Origin: Nitrospirota bacterium
GTDB lineage: Bacteria > Nitrospirota > Thermodesulfovibrionia > Thermodesulfovibrionales > Magnetobacteriaceae
NCBI GenBank assembly: GCA_015233485.1
Contig: JADFXO010000064.1
Coordinates: forward strand, 1-14,738
DNA: 14,738 nt
Reading direction: 5' to 3'
Below the pieces are notes generated by a model. The model ran no database searches. It saw only the letters and a list, made by a program, of their open reading frames with translations, and was not told where the DNA came from. Positions 13,713 to 14,738 of this stretch are shown here, piece after piece (within the stretch, counting starts at the first letter, position 1; each line of letters opens with the position of its first letter). The translations under genes were made by a program, and so were the position numbers.

Positions 13713-14621
13713 TCATGGCATGTACGGCTCTATGGCCAAATTAATTCCCACTATATTATCGACGCGTTTCATAAGCGTCTCCTCCACCTGGCGGCCTATC
13801 ATATAGCCGTGGTCAAGCGTCTTGCCGTGGTCAACCTTTATCACTATCTCCACCCATATGCCCTGCCCTACCTTCCTCGCGTTTATCGAGGCTACCCGTT
13901 TAACTCCGGGGACAAGCATTGCAAAGTGGTTCATCTGCCGTATGACAGACGGACTTATAGAGGAATCCATTATCCCCTTCAAGGAATCATTGAGCATCGA
14001 GGCGCTAAGTCTGATAAGGTCAAGCGTCTCTATGACGGCAGCCAGAGGGTCGGCAAAGAAAAACCCAAACCTTGTGAGCACTATTGCCCCCGCCACAAAG
14101 GCGCTGGAGACGGCGTCGGAATGGTTGTGTTTGGCATTGGCAAGCATTGCGGGGCTGCCGCGCCGCTGCCCCACACAGTGCAGATATGAAAACAGTTTGT
14201 AATTGGCGATAACCGACACTATCGCCGCCCAGAAGGCTATGAACTTGGGCGGTTTTACCGTGCCATGAAACGCCCCCCACACATCCTTTACCGAGTGAAT
14301 GAACAAGAACAGCGTGCCGATTATTATCAGCAGGCTTATCAGGAAGATTGCGACGAACTCTATCTTGCCGTGGCCGTAGTGGTGGTCGTCGTCCGCGGGT
14401 TTGCCGGATATTTTTACCCCGACTAACACCACAAGCGACGTTAAGAAATCCTTGAACGAATATAAGGAATCACCAATGACGGCCTTACTGCCGCTTATGA
14501 CGCCTACAATCAGCTTAAACACCGCCAGCAGGAGATTAGAGCCGACGGCTATGCCGCTGGCCTTTCTCTCGCAGGCGTAGCACTGCGCGTATGTCAGATT
14601 ATCTTGTGACAGTTTGTGCAT
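13713..14621 (-). CDS. mamM: MamM, cation-diffusion-facilitator magnetosome transporter
   Basis: The protein has 302 residues from the ATG at 14621. It has six transmembrane helices and a C-terminal CDF domain (about 215-302). The first transport motif is GDSLYSFKD, with Y54 and D58: the Tyr in place of the usual Asp/His is characteristic of MamM. The second is KHNHSD, with H165 and D169. An N-terminal C14-Y-A-C17 pair is like that of other MamM/MamB proteins, and HHYGHGKIEF is the CDF loop. MamM imports iron into the magnetosome and stabilises MamB. The ATG at 14621 follows AGAGG, although the spacing is short (about 3 nt). A GTG at 14657 would add 12 residues without a ribosome-binding site. 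The ATG lies inside the haem-binding codons of mamP. Confidence 0.92.
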   Translation of the reverse strand: MHKLSQDNLTYAQCYACERKASGIAVGSNLLLAVFKLIVGVISGSKAVIGDSLYSFKDFLTSLVVLVGVKISGKPADDDHHYGHGKIEFVAIFLISLLIIIGTLFLFIHSVKDVWGAFHGTVKPPKFIAFWAAIVSVIANYKLFSYLHCVGQRRGSPAMLANAKHNHSDAVSSAFVAGAIVLTRFGFFFADPLAAVIETLDLIRLSASMLNDSLKGIMDSSISPSVIRQMNHFAMLVPGVKRVASINARKVGQGIWVEIVIKVDHGKTLDHGYMIGRQVEETLMKRVDNIVGINLAIEPYMP

Positions 14622-14738
14622 TGCCCTCTGTCCCTGTGGGGCGGTTTTGCCCCCCACGCTATTGGCGGCGGTGTTACGGTTAGCACATCTCCAGCGTCCT
14701 TAGCCAGTTGCCCTGTGTTTGCGGCCGTTTTAGAAATG
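14594..14738 (-). CDS. mamP: MamP, C-terminal end with magnetochrome haem motif (partial)
   Basis: A minus-strand frame entering from the window edge gives 47 residues and a TGA at 14594-14596. It ends in PPHRDRGQCTNCHKII, a haem-c attachment site C-T-N-C-H preceded by the PPH-x-x-RG signature of magnetochrome domains. MamE in this same window has the matching PPHQYRGRCIDCH, which supports the family call. MamP is a periplasmic-side c-type cytochrome with a PDZ domain and magnetochromes that oxidises Fe(II) during magnetite growth. The order mamP-mamM is the usual one in Nitrospirota clusters. The PDZ part is outside the window. A different magnetochrome protein (MamT or MamX) is possible but less likely here. 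It overlaps mamM by 28 nt. Confidence 0.75.
   Translation of the reverse strand, partial: ISKTAANTGQLAKDAGDVLTVTPPPIAWGAKPPHRDRGQCTNCHKII

Noticed and set aside
13809..14202. Two overlapping plus-strand frames of 126 codons
   Set aside because: Both are antisense to mamM, whose CDF motifs are unambiguous. The translated products look like compositional noise.

Overview
This window is the greater part of a magnetosome gene cluster, the gene set that builds the magnetic organelle of magnetotactic bacteria. All cluster genes are on the minus strand and are transcribed from about 14738 towards 841. Two things suggest a deep-branching magnetotactic bacterium of the Nitrospirota type (Candidatus Magnetobacterium and relatives). 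The gene order is mamP-mamM-(EcsC-like)-mamQ-mamB-(small membrane protein)-mamA-mamI-mamE-mamQ. A TauE/SafE permease and a run of coiled-coil 'man/mad'-type genes follow. The assignment comes from gene order and motifs recalled from known families, not from a search. Magnetotactic Desulfobacterota or Omnitrophota share part of this gene set and remain alternatives.

Region A (14738-7588) is the core membrane and biomineralization block. It holds the 3' end of mamP (haem magnetochrome), mamM and mamB (CDF metal transporters), two divergent mamQ paralogues (LemA-like), an EcsC-like protein, a four-helix membrane protein with histidines spaced as in b-type cytochromes, mamA (TPR scaffold), mamI (small membrane protein) and mamE (trypsin-like protease with one CxxCH motif and two PDZ domains). 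Starts and stops repeatedly overlap by 1-28 nt, which points to one translationally coupled transcript.

Region B (7587-7409) is the largest gap within the cluster. It carries a perfect 31-bp inverted repeat, each arm itself palindromic, followed on the transcript strand by nine U residues. It looks like a small mobile repeat that now forms a terminator- or attenuator-like structure between two sub-blocks of the cluster.

Region C (7408-841) encodes five coiled-coil or mostly coiled-coil proteins, a large coiled-coil/HEAT/SAP-like protein, and a stand-alone TauE/SafE permease resembling the C-terminal half of MamO. These are probably the lineage-specific factors for chain assembly and crystal shape, but their functions cannot be read from the sequence.

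Region D (1-840) is a graveyard of insertion sequences on the plus strand. C-terminal stubs of IS3-, IS66- and IS256-type transposases lie head to tail, followed by two unexplained inverted-repeat structures and a likely IS256 right end at about 766-791. No gene beyond this border (for example mamK) is visible. The cluster therefore either ends here or has been interrupted here.
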